From contig NW_026870402.1 of NCBI RefSeq assembly GCF_963576545.1, forward strand, positions 806,001 to 870,000: 64,000 bases of DNA, given 5' to 3'. Positions within the stretch are counted from its first letter, which is position 1, and each line of letters begins with the position of its first letter. The notes beneath the pieces are model-generated. The model was given only the letters and a program-made list of their open reading frames with translations, was not told the DNA's origin and searched no databases. Of the stretch, positions 30,713 through 42,257 are shown piece by piece. This stretch comes from Limanda limanda. Its lineage: Eukaryota; Chordata; Actinopteri; Pleuronectiformes; Pleuronectidae. Made by a program: the position numbers and the translations under genes.

Positions 30713-33700
30713 TATAGGACCGCCTCCCACTTTAGACGGGAGCGGAGCAGGTCGTTGTCGTTCATCATCATTCACACAATACACCTGTGTTCACTGATTA
30801 CATCGGTCCACGGATCAGTTTAGTACCATGTCACAGCAGCCGGCAGTCGAGGGGGTCGGGGTTTTTAACCGTCTTTTTAACGCTGCAGCCCGTGCCAGGC
30901 GGGAGCTGGCAACGAGCAATGAGGATTCCCGATTACTTTCTTCAACGAGAAGACTATTTCGCCGGGAAGTTCCACGAGTTCGGGGTAAGTTTGGCCATTT
31001 GCTAGCTAGCAGAATGTGCTAGCAGAAGTTCGGGGTAACGTTAGCTGTTAAATATGTTAACCTATCTTGTTTTTCCGGGTTGACTATCGTGCTTCGTTAT
31101 CGTTACTATAAAGTTATTTGCAGCATAATTCACAGCCTCATACGTATTTAAGTGTAACGTTAATTCAGCTGCTACCTCAGGGATTCCCAATCTGGTTATA
31201 TATCGCCGTTTTTCAGAATACCCTGCTGCTATATATAAACATGGCCTAACCATGACGCACTTTATAATAGAGCACCTTACCACCCACTGAATCACAGGGT
31301 CAGTCCCTCTCTGCCTGCATGCCATACACCCCTCAGTACATTCATGTGAACTTTTTATTTGTTTTATTTAGTATCTTATTGTCCATATTATTCATATAGA
31401 TTTTAGCGAAGAGTGACTGACAGTTATGTATTTGTGTTTACAGGAGGATCTGGTGGCCGCAGGGAAAACCTTATTTGGCAAGCAAAGCTTTTCCTCCTTC
31501 CAGGGCCAGATAGTGATTTTCTGCCCCCAACAAAAACACTTGATGAACTTGCTAAACTTGGATTAGGTAATGTGAGATTGAAGCACATAAGAATTGAGTG
31601 TTATTTACTTTTACACCTTATTATCCAACCTTCTTGCCAAGAAAACTATGGAACAAGCTTTTTTAATTCTAACTTGAGCCTGTCTGGTCCCATTTGTAAA
31701 ACTGTGTATTGGGAGACATTTAATTATGTTAAAATACATTTAGCATTTGTTTTAAAGAAATATTGTAGAGCTGTTTACTCTTTAATGCATTTTCATAAAA
31801 GTTTCCATGTAGCCATTTTAATAAATACACCTATGCCCTTCCAACACTTTCTCATGCCAAGGCATCATTTTGAAAGTGTTGAGGAATATCTCCCAATGAA
31901 TCATTTTGCATCAGCTATCTAAAGTTAGTCAATGGTGGTTATGGTTAGTGTGGGTTCTAGGTGGTGCATTCGGAGGCTCAGCTACACCATATATCATATG
32001 TTAATGTTCTTTCACATATTATGCTCAGAGGCTCAACTGTGTGATGCCCTTGGGAGTGAAACCAGGCTCCCTCATCTCAGTCATATACAAATTTTGTTTA
32101 GCTTTAAACTTTGTAGAAGCACAACTTATCATAGGTTAGCTGTGGCAGTCATACAGGTCTACTTTAGTGGTTGGCAACACTGATTATCTCTGAAAATATG
32201 ACAACAGTTTGGAAGCCTTGATTTGTGGAATTTATCGTCTTTGAAACTGTCTTCGCGAACATTGTAGGAGTCTGGGCAAGATCTCTAAGGACAGTTTGCG
32301 AGGATTCCTGAAATATCGGGAATATAGTATTAGCAACTAATGGCTGAGTTACTTTGCCACTAGAAGCAGATTATACTGATGTTTACATTTCCATTTTTAG
32401 GAAAACCTGTGCAAGATTCAGCAGACAGCCGCACAAACTCGAAGATTGGGTTGAACTGGAGTCTAGCAGAATTAAACAGCTTTGTTTGTCACAGCTACCC
32501 TCACATAAGCTTAAATTTGGTTGGGTTTGAATTGGCAAGAACAGGCAAAGGACGCAAAATCCAGATATTGAATGTTAGTTCTGTGAGGGAACTAAAAACA
32601 GCTGTTGGCAAAAGCAGACTTTACATCATGCCACGAGCCACTGTCTTGCAGGTATGGAATTATATACACAGGGATTTATATCATACTACAGTGCTGAAGT
32701 TAGTTTCACCTTTGTAACCTATTTTGAGGTTCTTAGAAATAGGCTGTTTATGTTTTTTTACCTTGACAGTTATAATAATAATAATGTACTACAATCAAAT
32801 GTGTTAACTCTAATGTCTGCCTGTAACTGAAGTTACCCTCTCTGACCTCAGGAAACCTCACCACCCTCAGCCATGTCCCAGAATTCATTCCCACCACTCT
32901 CTGCAGCTCCAGCAGCAGATGAGACCTCACAGGTGGCTAAGGAAAATGTGGTTTCAGATCAGGTCCATATTGAAATGATTGCACATCTAAGATCAGTATG
33001 CACTTGATGAGTGGCAGATATAAACGGTGTTTTTGTCTTTTTCTAATATGTATTTATTATACTGTGATGTCTGAGCAGTTACATTCCCCAGGCAAACAGT
33101 TTTTGTACGTTTTGATTTTCTGTGTACTGCCAGGTGGCATCCACATCCTCTGCCATATCCATGGTTTCATTCCCACCACTCTCAATTGCTCCAGTACAAG
33201 ATGAGACCGCCCCTTTGGCTGAGAGTACCCAAGCTCAAAGTGTGGTTGCAAATCGGGTAACAAATTTTGACATTAAAGAATCTATTATTTTAAGTATGTG
33301 TAGGCCTATTTGATGGTGATTGGTGAGAAATGCCATTTTTTATGTTTTACTTTAGGCTCTTCAAGAATGGCAAGCAATACGTGCCCAGCAAGACCAGGAA
33401 TATAATGACAATTGGTTGGTGGATCAGGAGAAGGTAAAATTTCCAAGTTGTTATTTTGTATGTTTTACATGATATTACAGAATGCATAAATAATTTTATG
33501 TGGTCTTTTAATAGGAGAGGAAGAAACTAGCCTATCAGGCCTGTGAGGAAAGGCGTCAAAAGGTTTGTTTGTAATATTCGTTTGAATGAACTAGCCGAAG
33601 ATTAATTTGAATTTTCTTTTTAATGAGAGCAATAACATTTCAGGCTATTGAAGCAAGACATCAGCGTCTATCTGCATGTGAGGTACCCTCTGATGGGGTG

Positions 33701-34191
33701 TTGATCAAATTTAAATATCCAGATGGACACCTCAACATGAGGAAATTCAGCTTGTGTGAGCCAATTCAGGTGATGTGTGTTCAGCTTGAGAAAATATCAA
33801 GTGTCGTCACAGTGGGTTGTCAAACGTCACTGGTGTAACACTGTTTCACATATTTTTAGACCTTGTTTGACTTTGTGGGACAAGATGATGGTGCCAGTGA
33901 AATCTTTGTGGTACAAGAAGCCACATCATCAAGATCAATTGAGAGCAGTTCCGCCGGGTCAATAATTGATCATGGCATAAAACCATCCTCAACTCTTTAC
34001 GTACTTTGGTTTTCAAATCACCATGTACAGGTAAATGTATATTGCATTGTATTTCCTGTCTCAAATGAAAAATTGTTTTGTTTTGTGCAAGCTCATGTAT
34101 TGTGTATGTTTGTCTTCAGGAAATTCTCTCAGGTCAACAAAATGATGGAGCTCATGCCCTAAACCATACATCTCCTGGTCAGTCGTCGCTG

Positions 34192-34326
34192 TCTGAGCCC
34201 TCAACCCAGCAAAGTCTCTCTGTGCCCTCTCTCCAGTCTGAGCCCTCAACCCAGCCAAGTCTCTCTGTGCCCTCTCTCCAGTCTGAGCCCTCAACCCAGC
34301 CAAGTCTCTCTGTGACCTCCACCCAC
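34192..34326 (+). repeat. Three 45-base in-frame repeats in the HECT gene
   Basis: Three head-to-tail copies of a 45-base unit (starting tctgagccctcaacccagc) encode SEPSTQPSLSVPSLQ-type peptides in exon 10. The third copy is drifted at its end. Looser relatives continue to about 34400. The region links the UBX-like and HECT domains and is probably disordered. Confidence 0.8.
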
Positions 34327-35036
34327 TCACTGCTGTTTGAGCCCTCTCTCCAGCCTCTGCCATCTGAGAACTCTATCCAGCCATCGCTCACTCTGATCTC
34401 ACAACCGCAAGAAATCCTGACTGATGAAGAACCATCACTCCCTCCTTCACCTGTCCAGGAACCAATCATTGATCTTGATGAACAAGAGGAGACGGTTTCA
34501 CAAAATCAGTCTCCTGTATCAACACATCACCTTAGAGGACCTGTGGATGAGTATGTGTTTCTCATTAACTTGACATTGATGTTTTTGGTGTATGTAAATA
34601 TTACATTTTCTATACCATAAAAAGGACTAGCACTAAACCAAAGTCAGTGTGATGCTTATATCCTGTAACATTTAAGCAGGTGGTTAAAACTTAGAAAACA
34701 TGGTACATATTTGGCATATGAATAAAATGTATGAACTTCTTTGGTTGCAGGATTGATCTACAGACCATATTGAAAAAACTGGTCAGCAAAGTAGATGACT
34801 GCTTCTCTCCAACAAGCAACCAAATAAATGTGTGCAGGGACAATGTTTTACCATGTAGCCTGCGGGCATTTAAACGGAAGTCCTTCGACCCTGAAGCAAG
34901 ACTGGATGTTGTCTTTGTGGATGAAGATGACAATGGTGAAGGGGCAGTTGACGAAGGCGGCCCGACCAGAGAGTACCTAAGGCTGTTGATGAGGGCCGTC
35001 CACCAATCAAACATCTTCGATGGACATGAAGATGAT

Positions 35037-35176
35037 TTCGCCTAGTCAAAACTTAATTTAAGATATCTGAAAAGGGACATGTAGATATCTTGAATTGAGG
35101 TGAATTAAAGATATCTTGAACTGGAATTATGACTAGTCAGAGTCAAATTTTAGATATCTCCAACTGGAATTACAGA
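35037..35176 (-). mobile_element. About 140-base palindromic-motif insert in HECT exon 11
   Basis: The reading frame ...GHEDD breaks at 35036 and resumes with RQLRLDTQ at 35178. The DNA between is the reverse complement of 30309-30448 in the left array, with one mismatch seen (attttagat versus attgtagat). It carries four AGATATCT-type and two CTAGTC-type motifs and adds stop codons. It looks like a mobile miniature element derived from the array, or a gene-conversion patch. Any target duplication is at most a couple of bases. Confidence 0.75.
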
Positions 35177-36616
35177 CCGGCAGTTGCGTCTTGATACGCA
35201 AGGTAAGGAAGCCCAAATTCTTGGGGCTGTCTTCATTCAACTGGCATAATATTAGAAATGTATACACGGAAACCTATTTAAATTATTGCACTCCCTTATT
35301 TCTCCTGTCTTGATTTATTGTGTTTTTTTTACGTGTTCATTTTAGCTTTACAGAGTAAACTGTACACCTGGGTGGGGAAAATGATAGCTGTGTGCATCAT
35401 TCATGGAGGAGTTGGTCCGCATTTCTTCTCGGAAAGGCTTTTCCGGCAAATCTGTGGAATAGAAACTACCCCGGCCACGGTCGATGAAGTTGGCGACCAT
35501 ACTTTTAGGGAGCAGTTGATGAAAGTAAGAAGGAGAAAGGTGTTATACATTGAATGTACAGTCTACTGTGACACAGCCCTCCAGTTGCTTTCTATTAACT
35601 TTCTATTTATGAAATGCTTCCTTTCATAGTGTACAGCTATTGACATGTAATTTATATAGGATAGGTGTCCTTGTAAGCCAAGTTTGGATTGTAGACTCCT
35701 GCACATTTTAATTATCCTTGTCTTTATGTGCCACTCACTATCTTTGATTCTGTCTTTTCTTTCTTTTTGTCTTTTCTTTTTAGATACAGGATGCAACAAC
35801 AGTCAGAGAGGCAAACAATGCAATAACAGAGGCAGCAGATAGTCTCAGTATTATAGGTGCCTTGAGACATGTGTCCAGCCTGGAAGAGAAGGACTCCCCT
35901 TGTCCAGTCAGCTGCTGACTTCTTTGTCAACGGCAGATTGGCGACTGCCCTGGACCAGTAAGTAATTGCCTCACCTGTCACTAGCCCAGGACAACTCACA
36001 CTGTCACATGTTTTCATAGGTTTGCTGATGGGTTAAAAACCCTTGGATTACTCAAAGAGATGAGGGAGAATCCGGCCGTGTTCTTCAACTTCTTTGTCAA
36101 TGAGGAAATTCCCCTTCAGGCGAAGGACCTGTGCAAGTTATTTGTTCCAGACTTCTCAGCGCAGGGCAGCAACCGGAGAAACCGAGAAAATATGACAATC
36201 TGCTTCTGGCGTGACTGGTTGATTGACATAGAAGGTATACTAATTATTCTACCAGTAACAATATTGTATGTGAAAACATTTGATTTATTTTAAATTAACT
36301 TTTCTCCAATTCTATCAAGGTGTGAAAGGCATCACTTAATCACCGTTTCACACCACTTTCTTGTGTTACAGAAGGAGAATGCAGTCCAGTCACCCTTGAG
36401 AGGGTTTTGGAATTTTCGTCTGGAGCCTCTGTAGTCCCTCCACTGGGATTTCCACACCCTCCTCAAATACAGTTCATTCATGAAGAGAACCGAATCTTCC
36501 CTGAAGCAAACACGTGTATTGTTACACTATGCCTGCCGCTGCACTCTTCTTATGAATGGTTTAAAAAACATATGATGGAGGGAATTTTGCAAGCGCCGAC
36601 CTTTGGTCTTGCATAA

Positions 36617-37860
36617 TGTTACCGTGTTTGTTTTTAAAATTGTTCAGTGCAGGTTGTTAGAGGGCATGCCTCTATTGTTCCCAATTGTTTTCTACATTCT
36701 AGTTTTACAAGTGCTCTTTAACTTGGCACTTGTTGTTCTAATCACAACCCCATCACCAGATTTGTGCCCACCCTCTGCCACTCTGCCAATGCTGGGCCCA
36801 CGACACAGGCCACAATGCCTGTTAGTTGGGCATCAACCACAGCTGCCATCAAGTGCCAAGTGCACTTGCACCTTCACTTTTAATGATGTGGTACTCTGTT
36901 AATGTTATGTCCAATTTCATGCACTTTTAAATATTTTCTATGTCCAAATCTTACAAGTGCTCCTTGCCTCTGTGGCACTTGTTGTTCTCTTTACTGTGGT
37001 CATCCCCACTTGCTGCACTCTCAATAAAGTGGTCAGTGCTACAATGATGCATTGTTGAGTGTATTTATATGCAGGGCCTATAATTTAACAAATCCTTTAA
37101 ATCAGCATCCCAATAGCAGAAGGCCTAATAGACATAAGAATAAATGGCTTCTAGGCAGAATGGAAACATTCTCACACAAACATGGACTTCTGATCAATAC
37201 TCGGACTAACAAGACTTTATCACTTTAGATCAAGCGTTTGCAATAATACACATTTGTTCCGTTTGTTTTGAAGACGTATGACCATGCATGATGCCAGCCT
37301 CTTGGGCAACTGTGGGCAGGACATGCACATTAGTTAGACATCAAATGTATATTTATTTATTGTACAATGTTGACCAAGCACAATGGGAGCAGAAATGCAA
37401 CTATACAGCCCATCCCCCTACACAGAGTAGCCTAAACAGAGTCAGGCAGGGCGTGTCGGCGCTTGTCAACCAACAATAGGCCTACAATATGACATATGAC
37501 AACACTTGTTGCTACTTCCAATGTCTTGACTGGCACACCCGGCATTAGCTACATCCTGGATAATGTATGCAACACTCGCACACTCCATGTGGTAGGCTAT
37601 GCCACTCGTTTTTTTGTTTGTTTATTTTTTATTGACCAATGTACGAAATCCATAACCACTCGGTTATCGGGTCACCCATGCAGGAGCGATAGAGCAAACT
37701 CCATGGCTCTGACCCATGCAACTTGTTTTTGCATTTTCACAAACAATCAGACGTGGTCTGAACCGTGCACCTGCATGTCCGTTGGAAACATTATCGCCAC
37801 TATGTCGCCACAACTATTTTACGTAGCGAACTAATGCATATTATAGCCTAATATAAGAAT
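36617..37860. other. 3' flank of the HECT gene, no gene seen
   Basis: AT-rich non-coding DNA. AATAAA at 37023-37028 is a plausible polyadenylation signal for the HECT gene. Two related 40-base stretches (acaagtgctc...ggcacttgttgttct) occur near 36707 and 36951. I see no further exon on either strand with matching splice sites. Confidence 0.5.
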
Positions 37861-37869
37861 GCAGTGATA

Positions 37870-38120
37870 AACGGACACACCTGAACGAATGCGCCCGACA
37901 GAGAAACTTCGGTCTTCCCCAGCCTGGAAATGTGTGCCTACTAGATTTTTCAGTTCAGCCAAACTGCTTTTGAGTTCGTTGTTGGTCTCTGGTGATAGCA
38001 AATCTTCAATTCTTCCGAGATTTCTTTCACAGCTTTCAATCGAACGACGTTCTCTCTCTCCACAAATCCCCTGTGTGAGGGCTCGTTCAATTTCATGGCA
38101 TTTTCTGGTGATTTTTCGAT
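37870..38120 (-). other. Possible minus-strand coding exon, unidentified
   Basis: The minus strand reads about 80 codons without a stop: HEIERALTQGICGERERRSI then ESCERNLGRIEDLLSPETNN, ending at a possible donor (tcag/gtgtgt, near 37880). It is charged and helical-looking. A potential ATG at 38135-38137 is in a different frame, so a start would need a frame change. It reminds me of N-terminal exons of fish integrase-core-domain genes, but this is weak. It may be the leftover first exon of a transposase for the surrounding block. Confidence 0.3.
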
Positions 38121-38189
38121 TACAGCCAACGCCATGACTGCTCCTTTCTTATTCCCACTTCTTCTTTGATGGCAAACGGAAATTACGTA

Positions 38190-38535
38190 TTTCTGGATAT
38201 CTAAAACGTCATGCCCAATAATTCGCACTCAAATGACGTTTGAGATATCTTTAACTTTAATTCTGCCTAGTCAAAACTGAATTACAGATATCTGCAATTG
38301 TCATTTAAGATGTGTGACGAGTTGAATGTCGTTTTCTGTGACGTCATTGCAGATATCTGTAATTCAGTTTCGCCTAGTCAAAACTGAATTACAGATATCT
38401 TTATCTGTCGTTTCGACTAGTCACAATTACATTACAGATATTTTGAATGAAAATTCCAACTATTCAAAATGTAATTACGACTAGTCAGAAAGAAGTTATC
38501 TACAATGTTAATTCCGGATAGTCAAACGTAGTTGA
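38190..38535. repeat. Right array of AGATATCT / CTAGTC palindromes
   Basis: Contains GATATC-type and CTAGTC-type palindromes as in the left array. A stretch starting gcagatatctgtaattcag at 38349 is nearly identical, in the same orientation, to 30074-30107. Around 38350-38400 the sequence forms a hairpin (acagatatctgtaattcag against its complement ctgaattacagatatct). Confidence 0.78.
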
Positions 38536-38558
38536 TAAATGACAATTCGGCTTGCCAT

Positions 38559-38910
38559 AGATGGGGAGGTCCTCGACACGGGGATTGGAACCTTCATCCC
38601 GATCTGGTGAGTCAGGATGCTTCTTTACGCTTTTCCACCGTGTCCTTTGATTCCACGGTTCCTGGATCGAGTTCTAGAGGAACGGCTGTCAGCCATCCTC
38701 ATAGCTCCGGAGCGCACGGCCGCGTCATGGTTTCCATGTCTGCAACAGCTGATCTCAGGGTTGCCATGGGAGATCCCGTGGCGCGGGGACGCTCTCTCTC
38801 AGGCAGGAGGAGCGATCAGGAATTACCCGATGATAGGTCAGCGTCTGTGGGCCTGGCCGCTGAACGGGAACATTTAGAGAGGCTGGGGCTCTCTCAAGAT
38901 GTTGTGCGCA
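38559..38910 (+). pseudogene. DIRS RNase H C-terminal remnant
   Basis: DIRS homology resumes after the HECT block. One frame reads GDWNLHPDLVSQ (38577-38612) and another reads LLYAFPPCPLIPRFLDRVLE, then WPLNGNI and a stop at 38875-38877. The two frames meet at an internal deletion near 38615, because a stretch of about 50-60 residues normally lies between these motifs. In the first frame the sequence ERLGLSQDVVRT (to 38908) is the beginning of the tyrosine-recombinase coding region, which overlaps the RNase H end. Confidence 0.7.
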
Positions 38911-39813
38911 CACTGTAAGCCCGGAGTAGTAGAGTTTACTTAAAAAATTTGAGGAAATAGGTTGCCCTAAAAAATTTAAGTAATGGAAAATGAAAACTTG
39001 AGTTGATTCAACTTAAAAACTTTAAAGGCTAGAATTGTTATTTTAAGTTCAATGCACTAAATGCCAAATTGATTTAACTTAAAATGTTAATTTGTGTACA
39101 TTGAAAAAATGAGTTGATTTAACTTTAAATCATTTGTGATATCAAATACTCTTCCTTATTACTCTACTTAGTTTTGTTAAGTTAAAGTGAGATTTTCTTT
39201 TCTTTTAGAATTTGTTAAACTAGGATAAAATAATTTAATGACAAAAATGTAACATTTTCAGTTTTATTCATTTGAACATACAATAACACGTAAACTTTAC
39301 CTTTTAAAACCTAACAGTGCTGCTGGTAGCTAGAAGAACCACAGAAAATGGAATGATCATGAAATACAACAAAAAAAACAACTTTTTACAGCTAGCGTAA
39401 ATCAACATATCAGCAATGTCATTTGCCTTCAGACAAGATGCGTGCACATGCGCACCAGACAACATTTCAATGTGTTCAATGTGACATCAGTGATAAGGAT
39501 AAAGTGCATTTAACAGAGAATTACTGAAACGATTAAAATGAAAGTCTGTAGAAAAGGTGCAAGTCTGAGGTCAGTGCAAATATCAAAAAACAAGCACTGC
39601 CAATAGTGCAAATACCATCAAAACAGTGCTTATGCCATAAAACTGTGCAAAATGCCATCAAACTGTGCAAAACTGCGAACATGTATTCCTAAAAAACTGC
39701 TGACGCTTCTGGATTCGGGCTAAACAGCAGCAGAAGGAAAAAACAGAGCGAGACACTGGAAGGGCAAGGAGGGAACATAAGAGCATCACAGAGAAAGAGA
39801 TATGAAGAGTGAG

Positions 39814-39845
<32 letters not shown>

Positions 39846-39847
<2 letters not shown>

Positions 39848-40909
39848 ACAATGCAAGCTGATTTTTCAACGTTTGCATTTTCGGTGTCACTTTCGGCGCA
39901 CTTCTTCCAAGGTCGAGCATTACCTGCTGAACAAAGTTGAAAGTGTTTTTCATATACTTAGGGTAATCGAGGTGCAGGGCATAAATTAGTCCAAAAAGAA
40001 GGCAGAAGGCCTGAGGTAGGTTTGCCAGGTTGTCCATCACCACGCTCCCTTCCAAGATGATGCCTACTTTGGATGGGTTGAGTGGAGTTGAATTTTCCTC
40101 ATCCATGCAGAGGATTCCCACTGCAGTTTGACTGTATAGGCCATTGTCATTTACATCCTAACAGAGCAAGAAACAAATAGACAAGCAGAGGACATAATTA
40201 TGCAACCTAGATTATGTAGAGTAATATGAAAAGTGTTGCACAACATAAACAGCACAGACAGTAACTGATTTAACTGACTTAACACACCTCATGTGGTTTT
40301 TGCTGCTCGTCAGCTCAGGCAAGTTTACAACAATGGCTTAAAATGAAAAGTCTATGCCTCTCAAACATTTAAAACAAATTAAATTACTTACAGAGCAGTT
40401 CCTGAAGAATGCACTGGGATCATCCCCCAAGATGACCGGCAATCCCCGAAGAATGAGGCACCTTATGTGTGTTGGCTCATTGACCTGGGAGATAGTGGAC
40501 GTAGAATACAACAATAAAACAGTTTGTTAAGGATAGTCAAGTTTTTTTCATTTAATATCTGCATAGTCTTAATTTTTCAATCACCTTACTGCATTTCCCA
40601 GCACTGGAAAGTGCAGGACAAAGATTAACCAATGGAGATGAAGGAAGAGTGATAAGAAAAAGGAAAGGATAGCAGAGAGCAAATTGACCAAAAAGAATTG
40701 AAGAGCAAGGAAGAAAGAAGGAGAAGGTGTAGACTGATGTAGACGTTTCAACTCACCTTTGTCTTATGGAGAAGGTCAGTCAAAATCTGGCCGGTGAGGC
40801 CCCTCTTTTTCCTAAAGAGGTCCATCAGGCTTGGAGAGAAACGGTCAAGTGCATCAAAGAAGTTCTCTCTGAGACCCTGCCCCACCACTCGGTTGAACTC
40901 GCAATATAC
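39846..40909 (-). pseudogene. SAMD3-like gene, last three exons
   Basis: Three minus-strand exons in phase 0 with GT-AG introns: 40757-40909 (VYCEFNRVVGQGLRENFFDA), 40392-40484 (VNEPTHIRCLILRGLPVILG, then DDPSAFF) and 39846-40157 (DVNDNGLYSQTAVGILCMDE, then ILEGSVVMDNLANLPQAFCL). The stop is at 39846-39848. These match the C-terminal half of proteins annotated in fish as sterile alpha motif domain-containing protein 3-like, which recur in fish genomes beside CACTA elements. No earlier exons lie in this element, so it is a truncated passenger or the remnant of a second transposon gene. Splice sites and frames are intact. Confidence 0.68.
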
Positions 40910-41542
40910 CTGAAACATATTACAAAGCAAACAATGTATGAGCCCATGTTAGAATGACCCAATCTGTGACCATTTACACCAGATTTGGTTAACCACTCCT
41001 AGATGGTCGTATATAAAACCTAGTGCTGAGTATTTTTTTCTACAATACACAAGACACAAAGCCATTGAATCATTTTTGTGAACACTCAAGTCATAAATGC
41101 TATTATTTATTGGGGGGGAACTAAAAGTGAAAGCTGAAAATGTGTGCCTGACTGGTCTTGACTGGTCCTCACTGCTCACAAACAGCCCCTTAAGTGAAAA
41201 ATATAAAACAGATGTAGTTAATGCTTTCATGTGCTCACAAACACTGCATTTTCAAAAAAAGTTGTCACTGAAAAAAGTTTGCATTGCACCTAGAGTAATT
41301 AATACGTAAGTAATAGATGAAAAATGTCGATGGACTGGTTAACGTCTCACCGAGAGCCACTTCAAATTCAAACGCTTTCAACCATATGTAGCAGGTAAGC
41401 TAAAATGGCGTCGCTAGTATTAGCTTACTAGCACTCACCTGATTAAGCTAAATGCACCGCAGCCGTTGCGCCGCCGCGTTCCTCTCTCCTCTGCCCGATA
41501 AAGAAGCGGGACCCCCGCTTCGTCCGTGGCGGCTCCCGTGTC

Positions 41543-41862
41543 CCGTCCGTCCGGTGCGCTCGCTTTCGCCGTCCGTCCGGTGCACAGGTCCGGTGCGCTC
41601 GCTTTCGCCATCTGTCCGGTGCACAGGTCCGGTGCGCTCGCTTGCGCCGTCCGTCCGGTGCACAGGTCCGGTGCGCTCGCTTTCGCCGTCCGTCCGGTGC
41701 ACAGGTCCGGTGCGCTCGCTTTCGCCGTCCGTCCGGTGCACAGGTCCGGTGCGCTCGCTTGCGCCGTCCGTCCGGTGCACAGGTCCGGTGCGCTCGCTTT
41801 CGCCGTCCGTCCGGTGCACAGGTCCGGTGCGCTCGCTTTCGCCGTCCGTCCGGTGCGCTCGC
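41543..41862. repeat. GC-rich 39-base minisatellite, about 8 copies
   Basis: A 39-base unit (starting tttcgccgtccgtccggtgc) repeats head to tail. Most units have tttcgcc; some have ttgcgcc, and one has tttcgccat. Because 39 is a multiple of three and the unit lacks stops in several frames, long frames appear on both strands (for example RKRAHRTCAPDGR repeated). These are not evidence of a protein. The array lies about 400 bases inside the right end of the CACTA element, next to a CpG-rich stretch. Confidence 0.85.
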
Positions 41863-42257
41863 GTTCAAACAAACAACCGTCCCTAGTACTACACGCAGCA
41901 GCACGATCCACACGATCCACACGCATGGAGAGCTTCACCTTCTTCAGCAAGCACAAGCGGGAAGAAGGTACCTTCTTCTTCTTTGTCGTTTTTGTCCTTA
42001 CAGGTGCATGTCGCCACCTACGACGCGGGGTGTGTAACTGCATGACTTGAAAACTCAAGTTTATACAACCAAAACTTAAGACTTTTTGTATATTCCACTT
42101 AAAATTATCCACCAACTTCATTACTCACAAATGTTAGTATATTCTACTCCAAATTAGTAGAATAAACTTACATCTGATAGTAATGGTATCATACTTAAAT
42201 TTTTTATGTACATTCAACTTAAATTTTCCATCCCAGTAGATGTCCGGGCTTACAGTG

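Larger units (their letters stand above)
30828..36616 (+). pseudogene. HECT ubiquitin-ligase gene with UBX-like domain, 15 exons
   Basis: Exons: 30828-30984, 31444-31566, 32401-32651, 32852-32962, 33134-33256, 33356-33433, 33515-33562, 33644-33769, 33860-34030, 34120-34550, 34751-35202, 35346-35524, 35784-35957, 36020-36234, 36372-36616, all with GT-AG introns and matching phases, about 914 codons. Order: N-terminal RENLIWQAKLFLLPG, a coiled coil (exons 6-8), a UBX-like fold (VLIKFKYPDGHLNMRKFSL...LFDFVG), a Ser/Pro repeat, then a HECT domain (GEGAVDEGGPTREYLRLL, FFSERLFRQICG) with catalytic-type Cys in PEANTCIVTLCLP (codon 36515). It resembles fish proteins annotated as G2/M-phase-specific E3 ligase-like. 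Two defects: a 141-base insertion with stops in exon 11 and one extra C in exon 13 (near 35894). As an intact protein it would attach ubiquitin to targets. Confidence 0.8.
30029..38558. mobile_element. 8.5-kb TIR-bounded block carrying a HECT-UBX gene
   Basis: The block begins ATGGCAAGCCGAtTTGaCA (30029) and ends with the inverted counterpart TGtCAaTTCGGCTTGCCAT (38558), two mismatches in 19 bases. Just inside each end is an array of the palindromes AGATATCT and GACTAGTC/CCTAGTC (30074-30712 and 38190-38535). Between them lie a 15-exon gene on the plus strand and a possible minus-strand exon near 38000. It sits inside the DIRS RNase H region, which has lost coding DNA there, so no clean target duplication is seen. 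No transposase is recognisable. I infer a non-autonomous DNA transposon with a cargo gene; the superfamily is unknown to me. Confidence 0.62.
38911..42257. mobile_element. EnSpm/CACTA element with CACTG ends (non-autonomous)
   Basis: The ends are CACTGTAAGCCCGGA at 38911 and its complement TCCGGGCTTACAGTG at 42257. The 2-base duplication CA (38909-38910, 42258-42259) and restoration of the recombinase frame on removal (VVRT/IQCARA) confirm the borders. Subterminal DNA on both sides is rich in acttaa/ttaagt motifs (38950-39240 and 42050-42230), as in CACTA elements. No transposase is seen. It carries the last three exons of a SAMD3-like gene on the minus strand, a GT tract (39816-39844) and a GC-rich 39-base minisatellite. 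Confidence 0.82.

Noticed and set aside
41530..41870. CRISPR-like direct repeat array
   Set aside because: Units are contiguous without unique spacers and the genome is a vertebrate; it is a minisatellite.
41435..42121. Open frames of 120-228 codons on both strands
   Set aside because: They arise because a 39-base repeat unit is divisible by three and lacks stops; the frames overlap on both strands and have no recognisable domain.
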